This document shows positions 1 to 7,610 of a DNA stretch of 15,767 bases, piece by piece. The position numbers were made by a program, and so were the translations under genes. The notes beneath the pieces are model-generated. The model had not been told where the DNA came from, made no database searches, and saw only the letters and a list, made by a program, of their open reading frames with translations. Every line of letters starts with the position of its first letter. Position 1 is the stretch's first letter. The stretch comes from Pyrinomonadaceae bacterium (GTDB taxonomy: Bacteria; Acidobacteriota; Blastocatellia; Pyrinomonadales; Pyrinomonadaceae). Where the stretch lies: the NCBI GenBank assembly GCA_025937955.1, contig JAICQI010000036.1, positions 1 to 15,767 of the forward strand, written 5' to 3'.

Positions 1-557
1 GAGTGTGCCGCCAAGCCTGCGAAAAACGCGCGCGTTCGAAGTTCCTTAAAATTAGCTTTCACCAATATTTCGGCAGATCTGATTGCATGCAAACCAAAAC
101 GGGCGAGGGTAATTGGATGTCGTGGAATTCGTGGTGGTCCAAGGATATCGTGCGAAAGTTTGGTCCAGTTTCGCACCAGCGGATTCATCAGCCTTTGATA
201 ACGTTTGGCATCACGCCCTAATTGCTGACTGGTAGTTTCGACCGACCGTTTGAGCAGCACAGCGGTGCCGTCATCGAAAGGATGCGCTAGTGCTGCGGGT
301 GGCTCGATGAATTCCAAACCATATTTTGCTAAATCGAGTTTAGTGAAGAATGGAGAGCTGAGAGCTAGTGGATGAACTGCCGAACAAATATCGTGCGTGA
401 ATCCGGGCAGCGTCAGATTACCGCAACGTGCTCCACCGCCAACACGATCGCTACCTTCATAAATGCGTACTCGCTTCCCGGCCCTCGTTAACTCAATCCC
501 CGCCGCGAGTCCATTCGGCCCAGCACCCACAATGATCGCGTCAATTGCCTTATGCAC
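1..557 (-). CDS. Phytoene-dehydrogenase-like FAD-dependent oxidoreductase (5' part, 3' end outside window)
   Basis: Reading the minus strand from a GTG at 555-557 gives about 185 residues that run off the left edge with no stop. The start is a Rossmann dinucleotide-binding motif (VGAGPNGLAAGIEL), then the acidic-residue and GG stretch typical of FAD amine-oxidase/CrtI-type enzymes (YEGSDRVGGGARCG), then PGFTHDICSAVHPL, which is characteristic of the phytoene dehydrogenase/PYROXD2-like branch. These enzymes bind FAD and oxidise or isomerise hydrophobic substrates; the actual substrate cannot be deduced. The GTG is the first start in frame before the conserved motif and has only a weak upstream purine stretch. 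A 28-bp inverted repeat lies just upstream, so it is separated from the trxA unit. Only about a third of a typical ~500-residue protein is present. Confidence 0.85.
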   Translation of the reverse strand, partial: MHKAIDAIIVGAGPNGLAAGIELTRAGKRVRIYEGSDRVGGGARCGNLTLPGFTHDICSAVHPLALSSPFFTKLDLAKYGLEFIEPPAALAHPFDDGTAVLLKRSVETTSQQLGRDAKRYQRLMNPLVRNWTKLSHDILGPPRIPRHPITLARFGLHAIRSAEILVKANFKELRTRAFFAGLAAH

Positions 558-569
558 AAACTCTATGAA

Positions 570-635
570 GCCACAAAAAGGCACAAAAGGCACAAAGGTT
601 TGACTAACTTTGTGCCTTTTGTGCCTTTTTGTGGC
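570..635. repeat. Perfect 28-bp inverted repeat, CACAAAAGGCAC family
   Basis: Left arm 570-597 and right arm 608-635 are exact reverse complements, separated by a 10-nt loop (598-607). The arms are built of the short unit (A)GGCACAAAA. A degenerate copy of the same element occurs at 10451-10532, so this is a dispersed intergenic family. It lies between the trxA terminator and the start of the flavoprotein gene and would fold into a long hairpin on either strand. No T-run follows it on the minus strand, so I do not call it the terminator. Confidence 0.85.
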
Positions 636-671
636 AAGAAAATAAAGGCCGGGCGCGAAGTGCACCCGGCC
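636..671 (-). terminator. Intrinsic terminator of trxA
   Basis: On the minus strand, 23 nt after the trxA stop, two ten-base arms (671-662 and 656-647) pair through GGCCGGG/CCCGGCC plus a G-U wobble and two more pairs. They close a five-nucleotide loop and are followed directly by TTTATTTTCTT. This is a standard GC-rich stem plus U-rich tail and should end the rrf2-rpoD-trxA transcript. Confidence 0.8.
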
Positions 672-694
672 CTAATGCCCAGAGTGTTCAACCG

Positions 695-1033
695 TTAAGC
701 CTTCACGGCCACATACTTCTCTATCATTCTGGTGATCGATTCTTTACTCGTCGCGCCCACTACGCGCTCGACTTCCTTTCCATCACGGAAAAGAATCAAC
801 GTCGGAATTCCCTTGATCCCGTAGCGTTGTGCAGTTGAGGGATTGTCGTCCACATTCAACTTCACCACGCTCGCATTCTCACCATAGTGCTCCGCAACAG
901 CCTCCACGGTTGGCGCCAGCATACGGCAAGGGGCACACCATTCTGCCCAGAAATCAACCAGCACCGGTTTGCCGGATTTCAAAACATCGTTCTCAAACGA
1001 GCTATCGCTCACTTCTCTCAGAAAGTCACTCAT
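695..1033 (-). CDS. trxA: Thioredoxin
   Basis: A 112-residue protein of normal thioredoxin length. It has the strand-helix pattern VLVDFWAEWCAPC with redox-active Cys33 and Cys36, followed by KLNVDDNP, the cis-proline motif GIPT (Pro77) and LFRDGKEVERVVGA. It reduces protein disulfides in the cytoplasm and is re-reduced by thioredoxin reductase (not in this window). The ATG start is well supported by AGGAG at 1042-1046, eight bases upstream. It lies 40 nt downstream of rpoD in the same direction, with no terminator between them, and is followed by a clear intrinsic terminator, so it is probably the last gene of the rrf2-rpoD-trxA transcript. Confidence 0.97.
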   Translation of the reverse strand: MSDFLREVSDSSFENDVLKSGKPVLVDFWAEWCAPCRMLAPTVEAVAEHYGENASVVKLNVDDNPSTAQRYGIKGIPTLILFRDGKEVERVVGATSKESITRMIEKYVAVKA

Positions 1034-1073
1034 TTTAGTCGCTCCTAAATTTTGCCTAATTCTTTCCTAAAAT

Positions 1074-2777
1074 TTATTGCCCCTCGCCTTCGAGGAAATT
1101 CTTCAATAGCCGTGCGCGCGACGGATGCCGCAGTTTGCGCAATGCCTTCGCTTCGATCTGGCGAATGCGTTCGCGAGTCACGTTGAAATTCTGGCCCACT
1201 TCTTCCAGGGTCCGTTCATGACCGCCGTTGTCGAGTCCAAAGCGCAGGCGAATCACGCGCTCTTCACGCGGGCTCAACGTCTGCAACACGTCACCCGCGA
1301 TCTCGCGCAGGTTTGAAGTGATCACGCGCGCGGCCGGGCTCTCGCTCGATTTGTCTTCGATCAAATCACCCAACTGCGAGTCGCCATTTTCACCAATCGG
1401 CGTCTCCAGAGAAATCGGATCCTGCATCAACTTGCGCGCCTTGCGCACCTTGTCGACCGAGGTGTCCATCTTCTTGGCGATCTCTTCCGTCGTTGGCTCG
1501 CGGCCAAGCTCACGCACCAGCTCACGCGAAGTGTTCTTGAGTTTATTGATCACTTCGATCATGTGTACTGGAATACGAATCGTGCGCGCCTGGTCTGCGA
1601 TAGCACGCGTAATGGCCTGGCGAATCCACCACGTGGCGTAAGTCGAAAACTTATAACCACGGCGCCAGTCAAACTTATCGACGCCCTTCATCAAACCGAG
1701 ATTGCCTTCCTGAATCAGGTCGAGAAACTGCAAGCCACGGTTTTGATACTTCTTCGCGATCGAGACCACCAAACGCAGGTTGGCTTCAGTCAGCTCGTGC
1801 TTGGCTTGTGCTGTCTGAGCTTCACTGACGGCAATCATCTGGTGCGAACGCTTAATCTCCAGCGGCGACAGGTGATGCTCAATTTCGATTTCTTTCAGAC
1901 GCTTCCTGGCGGTCGCAATGTGCTTTTTGAGTTCCTTCTGCTTGTCAGCCTTCAAGCCTTTCCGCTTCAGTTTTTCGGTGTTGGAATCGATCTCGCGCTC
2001 GAGCGCACGTGTTTCTCTGTGCACGACGCCGATAGCAGAGATCAACCGCTGACGGGCTGCTTCCTTCAGGTGCAGACTTCTGATTTCCGTGGCGATCTCC
2101 AAACGAGTGCGGGCGAGCTTGCGCCGGTAGCGCAGCAGTTTCTTCGAGCGCTTGCCACGCGAAATTTTCAGTTCGTCGGAGTAACGCTCAAATTCTTTCA
2201 AGCCTCGCTTGTAGAGATTCCGGATGTTGTTCAGACCTTCGATGGTCCACTGCAAATACTCTTCACTGCGATCTTCGTGCTCTTCGGTCTCCATTTGATC
2301 TGAGAAAGCCACGACGTCGCGGATGTTGAGCGTGCCGGCGGCGAGTTCATCGCCGATTCTGAAGAGCTCAACTACGGCGATTGGCGACCGTGCAATTGCC
2401 TTCTCGGCGCGTTTCTGCCCGCGCTCGATACGCTTCGCGATCGACACTTCCTGCTCGCGCGTCAGCAACGGTACGACACCCATCTCGCGCATGTACACGC
2501 GGATGGGATCGGACGTCTTATCCATCTCGCCGGCTGAGAGGTCGAGTTCGACCTCTTCGTTCATACCTTCCTCAGACTCAACCGCAGACGAGGATTCCTC
2601 GATCAAAGGCTCCTCGATCTCGGTCTCACTGCTGGTCGCTCGTTCGAGCGTTTGCAGCACTTCATCGATATCCTCTATCGACACGGCATCGTCGGTCAGT
2701 TCCTCGCTGAGGTTGACAAACTCGCCTGGTCCCGAGTTCATGAGCTCGATGCTTTGATCTTTTTCAAGCCTGGCCAA
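1074..2777 (-). CDS. rpoD: RNA polymerase primary sigma factor RpoD (sigma-70)
   Basis: A 567-residue primary sigma factor. An acidic N-terminus (about 1-85) replaces a clear region 1.1. Region 1.2 starts at DPIRVYMREMG (90-100). A non-conserved, lysine- and arginine-rich helical insert fills about 120-325. Region 2 follows (327-398: NLRLVVSIAKKY, DLIQEGNLGLMKGVDKFDW, YKFSTYATWWIRQAI), then region 3 (about 405-480) and region 4 (493-555) with the -35-binding helix-turn-helix TLEEVGQNFNVTRERIRQIEAKA. The motifs are those of the housekeeping factor, not an alternative sigma. The start is TTG: AAAGGAAAG lies nine bases upstream, whereas the first in-frame ATG (residue 13) has no such site. It sits 23 nt after the rrf2-type gene, which is an unusual neighbour for rpoD. 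Confidence 0.97.
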   Translation of the reverse strand: MARLEKDQSIELMNSGPGEFVNLSEELTDDAVSIEDIDEVLQTLERATSSETEIEEPLIEESSSAVESEEGMNEEVELDLSAGEMDKTSDPIRVYMREMGVVPLLTREQEVSIAKRIERGQKRAEKAIARSPIAVVELFRIGDELAAGTLNIRDVVAFSDQMETEEHEDRSEEYLQWTIEGLNNIRNLYKRGLKEFERYSDELKISRGKRSKKLLRYRRKLARTRLEIATEIRSLHLKEAARQRLISAIGVVHRETRALEREIDSNTEKLKRKGLKADKQKELKKHIATARKRLKEIEIEHHLSPLEIKRSHQMIAVSEAQTAQAKHELTEANLRLVVSIAKKYQNRGLQFLDLIQEGNLGLMKGVDKFDWRRGYKFSTYATWWIRQAITRAIADQARTIRIPVHMIEVINKLKNTSRELVRELGREPTTEEIAKKMDTSVDKVRKARKLMQDPISLETPIGENGDSQLGDLIEDKSSESPAARVITSNLREIAGDVLQTLSPREERVIRLRFGLDNGGHERTLEEVGQNFNVTRERIRQIEAKALRKLRHPSRARLLKNFLEGEGQ

Positions 2778-2784
2778 AATTAAC

Positions 2785-2792
2785 TTTCCTTT
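2785..2792 (-). promoter_or_regulatory. Shine-Dalgarno site fixing the TTG start of rpoD
   Basis: The minus strand reads AAGGAAAG here, about nine bases before the TTG codon at 2775-2777. The internal ATG 36 nt further on lacks an equivalent purine tract, so TTG is preferred. It lies in the 23-nt gap between the rrf2 stop and rpoD. Confidence 0.6.
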
Positions 2793-2800
2793 CTCGCGGT

Positions 2801-3355
2801 TTATTTACGCAATGCGGAGGGTGCGCGCCCTCCGTTCTTTGCCCCAGCGCGCACCTGGGTCAACGGCGCTAACTTGTTCTGGTCGAAATGCTTTTTCCTT
2901 CCATTCTTCTCTACTGATTTCGATGCCACAGCAGCGCCGCAGGGTTTCAAGCGACGCACGACGTCGTTAATTGTTATATTTTTCAGCACCCGCTCGACCG
3001 CCGAGTCCACTTCCTCCAGCACTTCACCCAAAACCGTTTCAATATTCACGCCCACCGGGCAGTCGCGACTGGGAGGTTGCCGGTGCAGCGAGAAGACGCC
3101 GCGGCACTCGAGTGCCTGGTAGACGTCCAGAAGGGTCGTTTTTGCGGGGTCATTTGCGAGCCGAGAGCCGCCCAGCGAACCGGTCTGAGACACAACCAGC
3201 CCTGCCTCGGCCAGTTCCTTCAACATGCGCCGGATCACGACGGGATTAGTATTTACGCTTTCCGCAACCTGCTCGGATTTAAGGGGTTCTTCGCCTGACC
3301 AGGCCATCAAGCTCAAAACATGCACCGCAACCGCAAACCTGCTATTTGTCGACAT
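2801..3355 (-). CDS. Rrf2-family transcriptional regulator (YwnA-like)
   Basis: A 184-residue protein with an N-terminal winged helix (about 1-65: SRFAVAVHVLSLMAW, then SEQVAESVNTNPVVIRRMLKEL, then the GLGG-like wing motif at GSLGGSRLA) and a dimerisation helix. Cysteines are few (84, 99, 139). The segment ECRGVFSLHRQPPSRDCPVG matches the YwnA-type subgroup and not the three closely spaced cluster cysteines of IscR/NsrR, so an Fe-S cluster is uncertain; thiol-based sensing is possible. The residues after about 140 form a basic low-complexity tail beyond the usual ~140-residue length, and its end is encoded by a hairpin-forming, repeat-like sequence. The gene has a strong promoter overlapped by a palindrome, suggesting autoregulation, and it is followed closely by rpoD and trxA. 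Confidence 0.9.
   Translation of the reverse strand: MSTNSRFAVAVHVLSLMAWSGEEPLKSEQVAESVNTNPVVIRRMLKELAEAGLVVSQTGSLGGSRLANDPAKTTLLDVYQALECRGVFSLHRQPPSRDCPVGVNIETVLGEVLEEVDSAVERVLKNITINDVVRRLKPCGAAVASKSVEKNGRKKHFDQNKLAPLTQVRAGAKNGGRAPSALRK
2815..2834. repeat. GC-rich palindrome at the 3' end of the rrf2-type gene
   Basis: The sequence GGAGGG-TGCGCG-CCCTCC and its flanks form an eight-pair stem inside the last codons of the Rrf2-type gene. It sits in a stretch (about 2815-2860) that repeats GCGCGCACC-like words and encodes the atypical C-terminal tail. It resembles a mobile palindromic repeat that extended the reading frame. No second copy occurs in this window, so membership of a dispersed family is inferred. 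Confidence 0.4.
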
Positions 3356-3389
3356 ATCAAACTATCTGGGGAACCACGGGCCGCCTTTT

Positions 3390-3424
3390 TGTAACCATTA
3401 TAGTTACAGATTTGATTTTGTCAA
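3390..3424 (-). promoter_or_regulatory. Sigma-70 promoter with overlapping palindromic operator upstream of rrf2
   Basis: On the minus strand TTGACA (3424-3419), a 16-nt spacer and TATAAT (3402-3397) form a consensus primary-sigma promoter about 42 nt before the rrf2 ATG. The -10 box is the centre of an inverted repeat, TGTAAC-N7-GTTACA (3390-3408). Protein bound there would block RNA polymerase. Rrf2 regulators commonly bind such dyads at their own promoters, so autorepression is the simplest reading. A separate perfect 12-bp palindrome (3442-3453) lies just upstream of the -35 box. Confidence 0.8.
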
Positions 3425-3461
3425 CTGTTTTATACTCAGTAATTTACGTAAATCGGTGTAT

Positions 3462-3479
3462 CGCGTTCGCTTCAACGCG
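3462..3479 (-). other. Small hairpin at the end of the gas-vesicle operon
   Basis: CGCGTT (3462-3467) and AACGCG (3474-3479) pair perfectly around a six-base loop. The stem overlaps the stop codon of the hybrid kinase gene (3472-3474). No U-run follows on the minus strand, so it is at best a weak or factor-dependent terminator; no better terminator is visible before the rrf2 promoter. Confidence 0.35.
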
Positions 3480-5133
3480 GGGTTTTGAGATCCTGGATGA
3501 GGGTGAAGAGGGTGTCGACGTCGACGGGTTTGGGAACGAGGGCGAGGTAACCGACGGAGAGCGCGCGCTCGCGGTCTTCTTCGCTGGCATAGCCGGAAAT
3601 GGCGATGGCGGGGACGTCGCTCAGGCCGGGGACGAGGCGTAGCTGTTCGAGGAGTTGATAGCCGTCGGTTTCCGGCATGCCGATGTCCGAAACAATGATG
3701 TGCGGGCGTTTCACGACGGCACTTTGCAGAGCCTCGGAGGCTGAAGCGGCGGTCGTCACAGTCGCGCCTCCGCGACTGAACATCGTGCTCAAGAGCAACA
3801 GCGTGTCGGGCGAGTCTTCGACGATCAAAATATCCAGGCCCTCCAGAGAATGAACCCTTTCATGCACAGTCTCCGCAACTACACTCCCGGTTGATGCTAG
3901 CTCGACTCGCAAGGTGAAGATCGCTCCCTGTCCCTCTCCATCAGAATGTGCTTCGAGCCGGCCGCCATGCAACTTTGCCAACGCGTCCGCAATCGCGAGT
4001 CCGAGCCCCAACCCACCGTGACGCCTCGACGTCGAACCGTCGGCCTGTCGAAAGCGATCGAAAACGTGTGGCAAAAAGTCCGCCGGGATCCCGACACCAG
4101 TATCCACCACCGTGATGTGAGCCTGGTTTCCATTCAGCCCAGTGGTCACAGTCACCTTGCCACCGGGATCGGTAAACTTGATCGCATTCGAAACCAGGTT
4201 CCACGCAATCTGTTGCAGACGCACCGGCTCGCCCATCACAACGAGACCCGCAGGATGAAGCGACATCGACAAATCGATGTTCCGCGAAGCAGCGGAATTG
4301 CGCACCGTATCGACCGCCGCTTTAACAACAACGTTCAGATCCGTTGGCTTGGGCTCAAAATGCAGCTTTCCGGTCGCAATGCGAGACGTATCCAGAAGAT
4401 CGTCGATCAGTCGTGACTGCAGCCACGCGTTACGTTCGATGGCGTCGAGTGCCTGTGAAACGCTCTTCTCATCGAGCGTGCCGCTGCGCAGCAGCTTGAT
4501 CCATCCGACCACGGGCGTCAACGGAGTGCGCAACTCGTGCGAGAGCGTGGCAAGGAAGACATCCTTGGCGCGGTTCGCTTCGGCGAGCTCCGCATTTAGA
4601 CGTGTCAACTCCGCGGTCCGTTCTTCGATTCTCTGTTCCAGATCGCGATTCAACTGTTGCAGGTCCGCGCGCGCTTTCTGTTCCGCCAGCATGAGTCGCC
4701 GGTGTTCAACGCCACGACGAATCGTGTGCTTCATGCTTTCGATATCGCAGGGTTTGATGAGGTAGTCGTAAGCGCCTTCCTGCAAAGCCGCGATGGCGGA
4801 TTCCACAGACGCAAATCCGGTCAGCACCACCGAGATCGTCAAGGGCGCATGACGCCGGATCTGATTCAGAACGGAAAGACCGTCGCCACCTTCCATGTGC
4901 AGGTCGGTGAGCACCAGATCGTAATCGGTCTTACCGAGTAGATCGATGGCTTCGTCACCACTCGACGCGGTATCGACGATATAACCTTCCTTTTCAAAAA
5001 TCGCAGCGGTAGTGATGCGCAGACTCTCTTCGTCGTCGACGACCAGCAGTCGCGCTTCGTTTAACACCGGAACGAACACACTCGCATCTTCGAGCGGCGC
5101 ACCGTTTCCATGATTGTCAAATGAATGACTCAT
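3472..5133 (-). CDS. Hybrid signalling protein: receiver - histidine kinase - receiver
   Basis: 553 residues with no membrane segment or signal peptide. The N-terminal receiver (about 27-145) has acidic pair Asp33/Asp34, phospho-acceptor Asp77, Thr105 and Lys127. A predicted coiled coil (150-190) leads to the HisKA domain with phospho-acceptor His199 in SHELRTPL. The HATPase domain (about 300-412) has Asn316, DTGVGIP (344-350) and GGLGLGL (373-379). The C-terminal receiver (about 433-550) has Asp440, acceptor Asp483, Ser513 and Lys535. All catalytic residues are present, so kinase and both receivers should work. There is no DNA-binding domain; output must be through another protein or phosphorelay. 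Its ATG overlaps the stop of the upstream kinase gene by four bases (ATGA), indicating translational coupling, and it is the last gene of the gas-vesicle transcript. Confidence 0.93.
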   Translation of the reverse strand: MSHSFDNHGNGAPLEDASVFVPVLNEARLLVVDDEESLRITTAAIFEKEGYIVDTASSGDEAIDLLGKTDYDLVLTDLHMEGGDGLSVLNQIRRHAPLTISVVLTGFASVESAIAALQEGAYDYLIKPCDIESMKHTIRRGVEHRRLMLAEQKARADLQQLNRDLEQRIEERTAELTRLNAELAEANRAKDVFLATLSHELRTPLTPVVGWIKLLRSGTLDEKSVSQALDAIERNAWLQSRLIDDLLDTSRIATGKLHFEPKPTDLNVVVKAAVDTVRNSAASRNIDLSMSLHPAGLVVMGEPVRLQQIAWNLVSNAIKFTDPGGKVTVTTGLNGNQAHITVVDTGVGIPADFLPHVFDRFRQADGSTSRRHGGLGLGLAIADALAKLHGGRLEAHSDGEGQGAIFTLRVELASTGSVVAETVHERVHSLEGLDILIVEDSPDTLLLLSTMFSRGGATVTTAASASEALQSAVVKRPHIIVSDIGMPETDGYQLLEQLRLVPGLSDVPAIAISGYASEEDRERALSVGYLALVPKPVDVDTLFTLIQDLKTPR

Positions 5134-7310
5134 TTTGACGATGATAAAGACTCGCTCTTCACATCCTCCAGTATGGGCGAGTCAACCTGAAGCACAATGC
5201 TGAAAACCGTCCCGCGACCCACTTCACTACTTACTTCGATGCGTCCACCGTGCTGCCTGACGATGTCCTGCGTCACCCACAATCCCAAGCCCGTTCCTTT
5301 CTTGCCGGTCGAAAAGAACGGATCGAAGATACGATTGAGGTCGTCTTCCGGGATGCCAACGCCGCTGTCGCTGAGTTGGATCACAATTGAAGGCTGCAAC
5401 GCCTGTTCGTAACGTGACGTGGAAATCACGATCTCTCCATCACCTTGAATCGCCTGCTGCGCGTTGATAATCAGATTGAGAAACACCTGGCGCAACTGAT
5501 CGGCGCGGGCTCGAATTTTTGGCAGCGAACCGTCAAACGATGGCGTGATGCGAATGCGCAGTTGGCGCAACTTCTTTTCCATCAGCACGAGCGTCTCTTC
5601 CAGCAACTGATTCACGTCAACCCAGTCGACTTCGCCCGGCCGTCGCGCAAAGCCGAGCATCTGGCGAATGATGTGCGAAACTCGCTCGGTCTCTTTTCTC
5701 GCGATCTCGAGAAAGCGCAAGTTTTTCTCGTCTTCACCAGCATTTGTTTGCATCAAGTAGAGCGCATTCTTGATCGCTTCGAGCGGATTGTTGACTTCGT
5801 GAGCGATAGAGGCTGCGAGACGTCCGACCGCCGCAAGCTTCTCCGATTCGAACAACTGTTGTTCGACGCGACGTCGCTCGAGCTCTCGAATCTCAGTCAG
5901 ATCGTGAAGAATGGAAACTACAGCCGTCACCTGGCCAGTCGCGTCCAACACTTCACGCGCCGTGATCTCCATCGGCAACGATCTGCCACTCTCAGGATCA
6001 ATCAACTCGATCTCGGCCTGCCTGCCTGTTTCTGAAGCCGACGCCAGACCGGAAATAAACGAAGTGAGTTTGACTGCGTTGGCACGCACTGCGGCCGCCG
6101 CGGACGATCGGAAAGATGCATTCTCCTGAAACAACAACTCTGCGCGCCGGTTGAACAGAATGAAGTTACCCGCCGAATCACACACCACGATCGGATGGCC
6201 CACGTTTTCGATGATCAAGTCGAGACGATCGCGTTCGCGTCGTGACTCGGATTCTGCGTGTTGCAGTTTACCGAAGTTATGCGCCAACTCGTCGTTCGCT
6301 TCACGCAGGTCAGTTACGTCGCGAAAGATCGACACCAGTCCCAGTGGCTCGCCGCGCGCGTTCGCCGCCGGTGTCGAAATCACTTCGAAGTGAATGTCAG
6401 AACCTTCGATCGGATCGACCAGCGTGATGTCTCTTTGAATTACTTCTGACGAGGAAACCGTGGCGCTCGAAAGATAAGCCGAGAACAGCAGGTCGTTCAT
6501 CTTCAGCGCACGTCGTTTTCCCTCACCGGCATTTGCGGAGCCGCTAAAGAGTTCTTCAGCACGACGATTCTGCAGCAGTATTTCGTTGTCGAGATCCGTG
6601 AGCACGATCGGATCGGCAACCGACTTCATGATTGATTCGATCCACTGTCGCTCACGCTGGAGCTTGGTGACGGTATTGACGAGCCGTTCCTGGTGCGTCG
6701 CCAGAGAAGCTACGATACCAATCCGCTCTGCGAATCGTTTGATGAGAGTCAAAGAGTCAGGGTCGACGGTATCGCGATTCGCTCCGACGTAAAGCACGCC
6801 CAACCGCGCGCCGGGCTCAAAAGTCCAGTACTGGTTGCGCCTCCCGTCGCGACCGGGTTTCGCAGGAATCTCTGAAATGCCGAAAAGAGGCACCGCCAGA
6901 ACATCATCCTGCCACTGCATGTCCGCGAAAAGACTGCGTGACGATTCATCCTCCTGCATCGAGATCCATAACGACTGTGCATCGTGGATCACGCGCACGC
7001 AGGCAGCACTCGAATCGAGTGGCATCTCAACTCGTGTTGTCGAAAAGTCCACGTCGAATCCAACGGCGGCACGAACCCGCAACTCAGCGTCGCGTTCGTT
7101 AATGATCGCTATCGCCGCCTGCCGGTGACCGAAGTTGTTGGATATCGCTTCCAGCGCGAGAAGTAATCGCTCGTGAAGCTTGGGCGTAGCCAGCATCTGC
7201 GTCGTCGTTTCGATGAAGACATCGTACTGACGCAGTTGCGGGCTAGTCCGCTCGGAATCCGACATGGATGGCGCGGCTCGAAAACTTAATTCTGCGGGAA
7301 CCTCTCCCAT
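5130..7310 (-). CDS. GAF-PAS-PAS sensor histidine kinase
   Basis: 726 residues, apparently cytoplasmic. A GAF domain (about 40-205) is followed by a helical linker, a PAS domain (about 221-340, starting ESIMKSVADPIVLTD), a second PAS domain (about 360-480, starting LDLIIENVGHPIVVCD), then HisKA with acceptor His504 in ASIAHEVNNPLEA, and HATPase with Asn616, DSGVGIP (648-654) and KGTGLGL (671-677). The AHEVNNPL motif is typical of NtrB/AtoS-like kinases. The input ligand is unknown; GAF and PAS pockets could hold a small molecule, haem or flavin, and no diagnostic residue is obvious. It begins only 15 nt after the gvpA stop, so it is very likely cotranscribed with the gas-vesicle genes, and it overlaps the hybrid protein gene by four bases. 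An internal Met at residue 16 is an alternative start; neither has a good ribosome-binding site. Confidence 0.92.
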   Translation of the reverse strand: MGEVPAELSFRAAPSMSDSERTSPQLRQYDVFIETTTQMLATPKLHERLLLALEAISNNFGHRQAAIAIINERDAELRVRAAVGFDVDFSTTRVEMPLDSSAACVRVIHDAQSLWISMQEDESSRSLFADMQWQDDVLAVPLFGISEIPAKPGRDGRRNQYWTFEPGARLGVLYVGANRDTVDPDSLTLIKRFAERIGIVASLATHQERLVNTVTKLQRERQWIESIMKSVADPIVLTDLDNEILLQNRRAEELFSGSANAGEGKRRALKMNDLLFSAYLSSATVSSSEVIQRDITLVDPIEGSDIHFEVISTPAANARGEPLGLVSIFRDVTDLREANDELAHNFGKLQHAESESRRERDRLDLIIENVGHPIVVCDSAGNFILFNRRAELLFQENASFRSSAAAAVRANAVKLTSFISGLASASETGRQAEIELIDPESGRSLPMEITAREVLDATGQVTAVVSILHDLTEIRELERRRVEQQLFESEKLAAVGRLAASIAHEVNNPLEAIKNALYLMQTNAGEDEKNLRFLEIARKETERVSHIIRQMLGFARRPGEVDWVDVNQLLEETLVLMEKKLRQLRIRITPSFDGSLPKIRARADQLRQVFLNLIINAQQAIQGDGEIVISTSRYEQALQPSIVIQLSDSGVGIPEDDLNRIFDPFFSTGKKGTGLGLWVTQDIVRQHGGRIEVSSEVGRGTVFSIVLQVDSPILEDVKSESLSSSK

Positions 7311-7325
7311 AACCTAAGTCACTAT

Positions 7326-7610
7326 TTACTTCTTCTCAACCTCGACAGTGACGCGTCGCCGCGTCTCCGTTTCCACGGCTTCAGTTCCGGGGGTCAGTGT
7401 CGGTCGGGAGACTACCGGGGTTAGTCCGACTGCTTCAGCGTACTTCAGATAGGTATCGATGGAGGCCACAACCACACGCGCTTCGATTGTAATCAGGTCA
7501 ATACCCACCAGTGAGATTCTCACCCACGCGTCGATAACGATGCCCTTGTCAAGAACGCGATCGAGGACGTCTATTAAACTAGTACCGCCGGGTGTTCTTT
7601 CGACAGCCAT
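7326..7610 (-). CDS. gvpA: Major gas vesicle shell protein GvpA
   Basis: 94 residues; the first ~65 closely follow canonical GvpA: MAVERT start, SLIDVLDRVLDKGIVIDAWVRI, then SLVGIDLITIEARVVVASIDTYLKYAEAVGLT. The two amphipathic beta strands and flanking helices form the ribbed, gas-permeable shell wall. The C-terminal tail (about 66-94) is longer than the short tails of many ~70-residue GvpAs and ends in an alternating charged stretch (RRRVTVEVEKK). The ATG has AAAAGGAA about ten bases upstream. It is the last structural gene of the cluster, separated from gvpJ by 110 nt containing a hairpin, so it may have its own promoter or processed mRNA to reach the high level a shell protein needs. Confidence 0.96.
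   Translation of the reverse strand: MAVERTPGGTSLIDVLDRVLDKGIVIDAWVRISLVGIDLITIEARVVVASIDTYLKYAEAVGLTPVVSRPTLTPGTEAVETETRRRVTVEVEKK

Noticed and set aside
570..635. Intrinsic terminator
   Set aside because: The stem is not followed by a U-run on the minus strand and is AT-rich within the arms; a better terminator lies at 636-671.
1563..2303. Long plus-strand open frame opposite rpoD
   Set aside because: Shadow of a highly conserved gene; no recognisable domain or ribosome-binding site. The same applies to other plus-strand frames opposite rpoD, the kinases and the ATPase.
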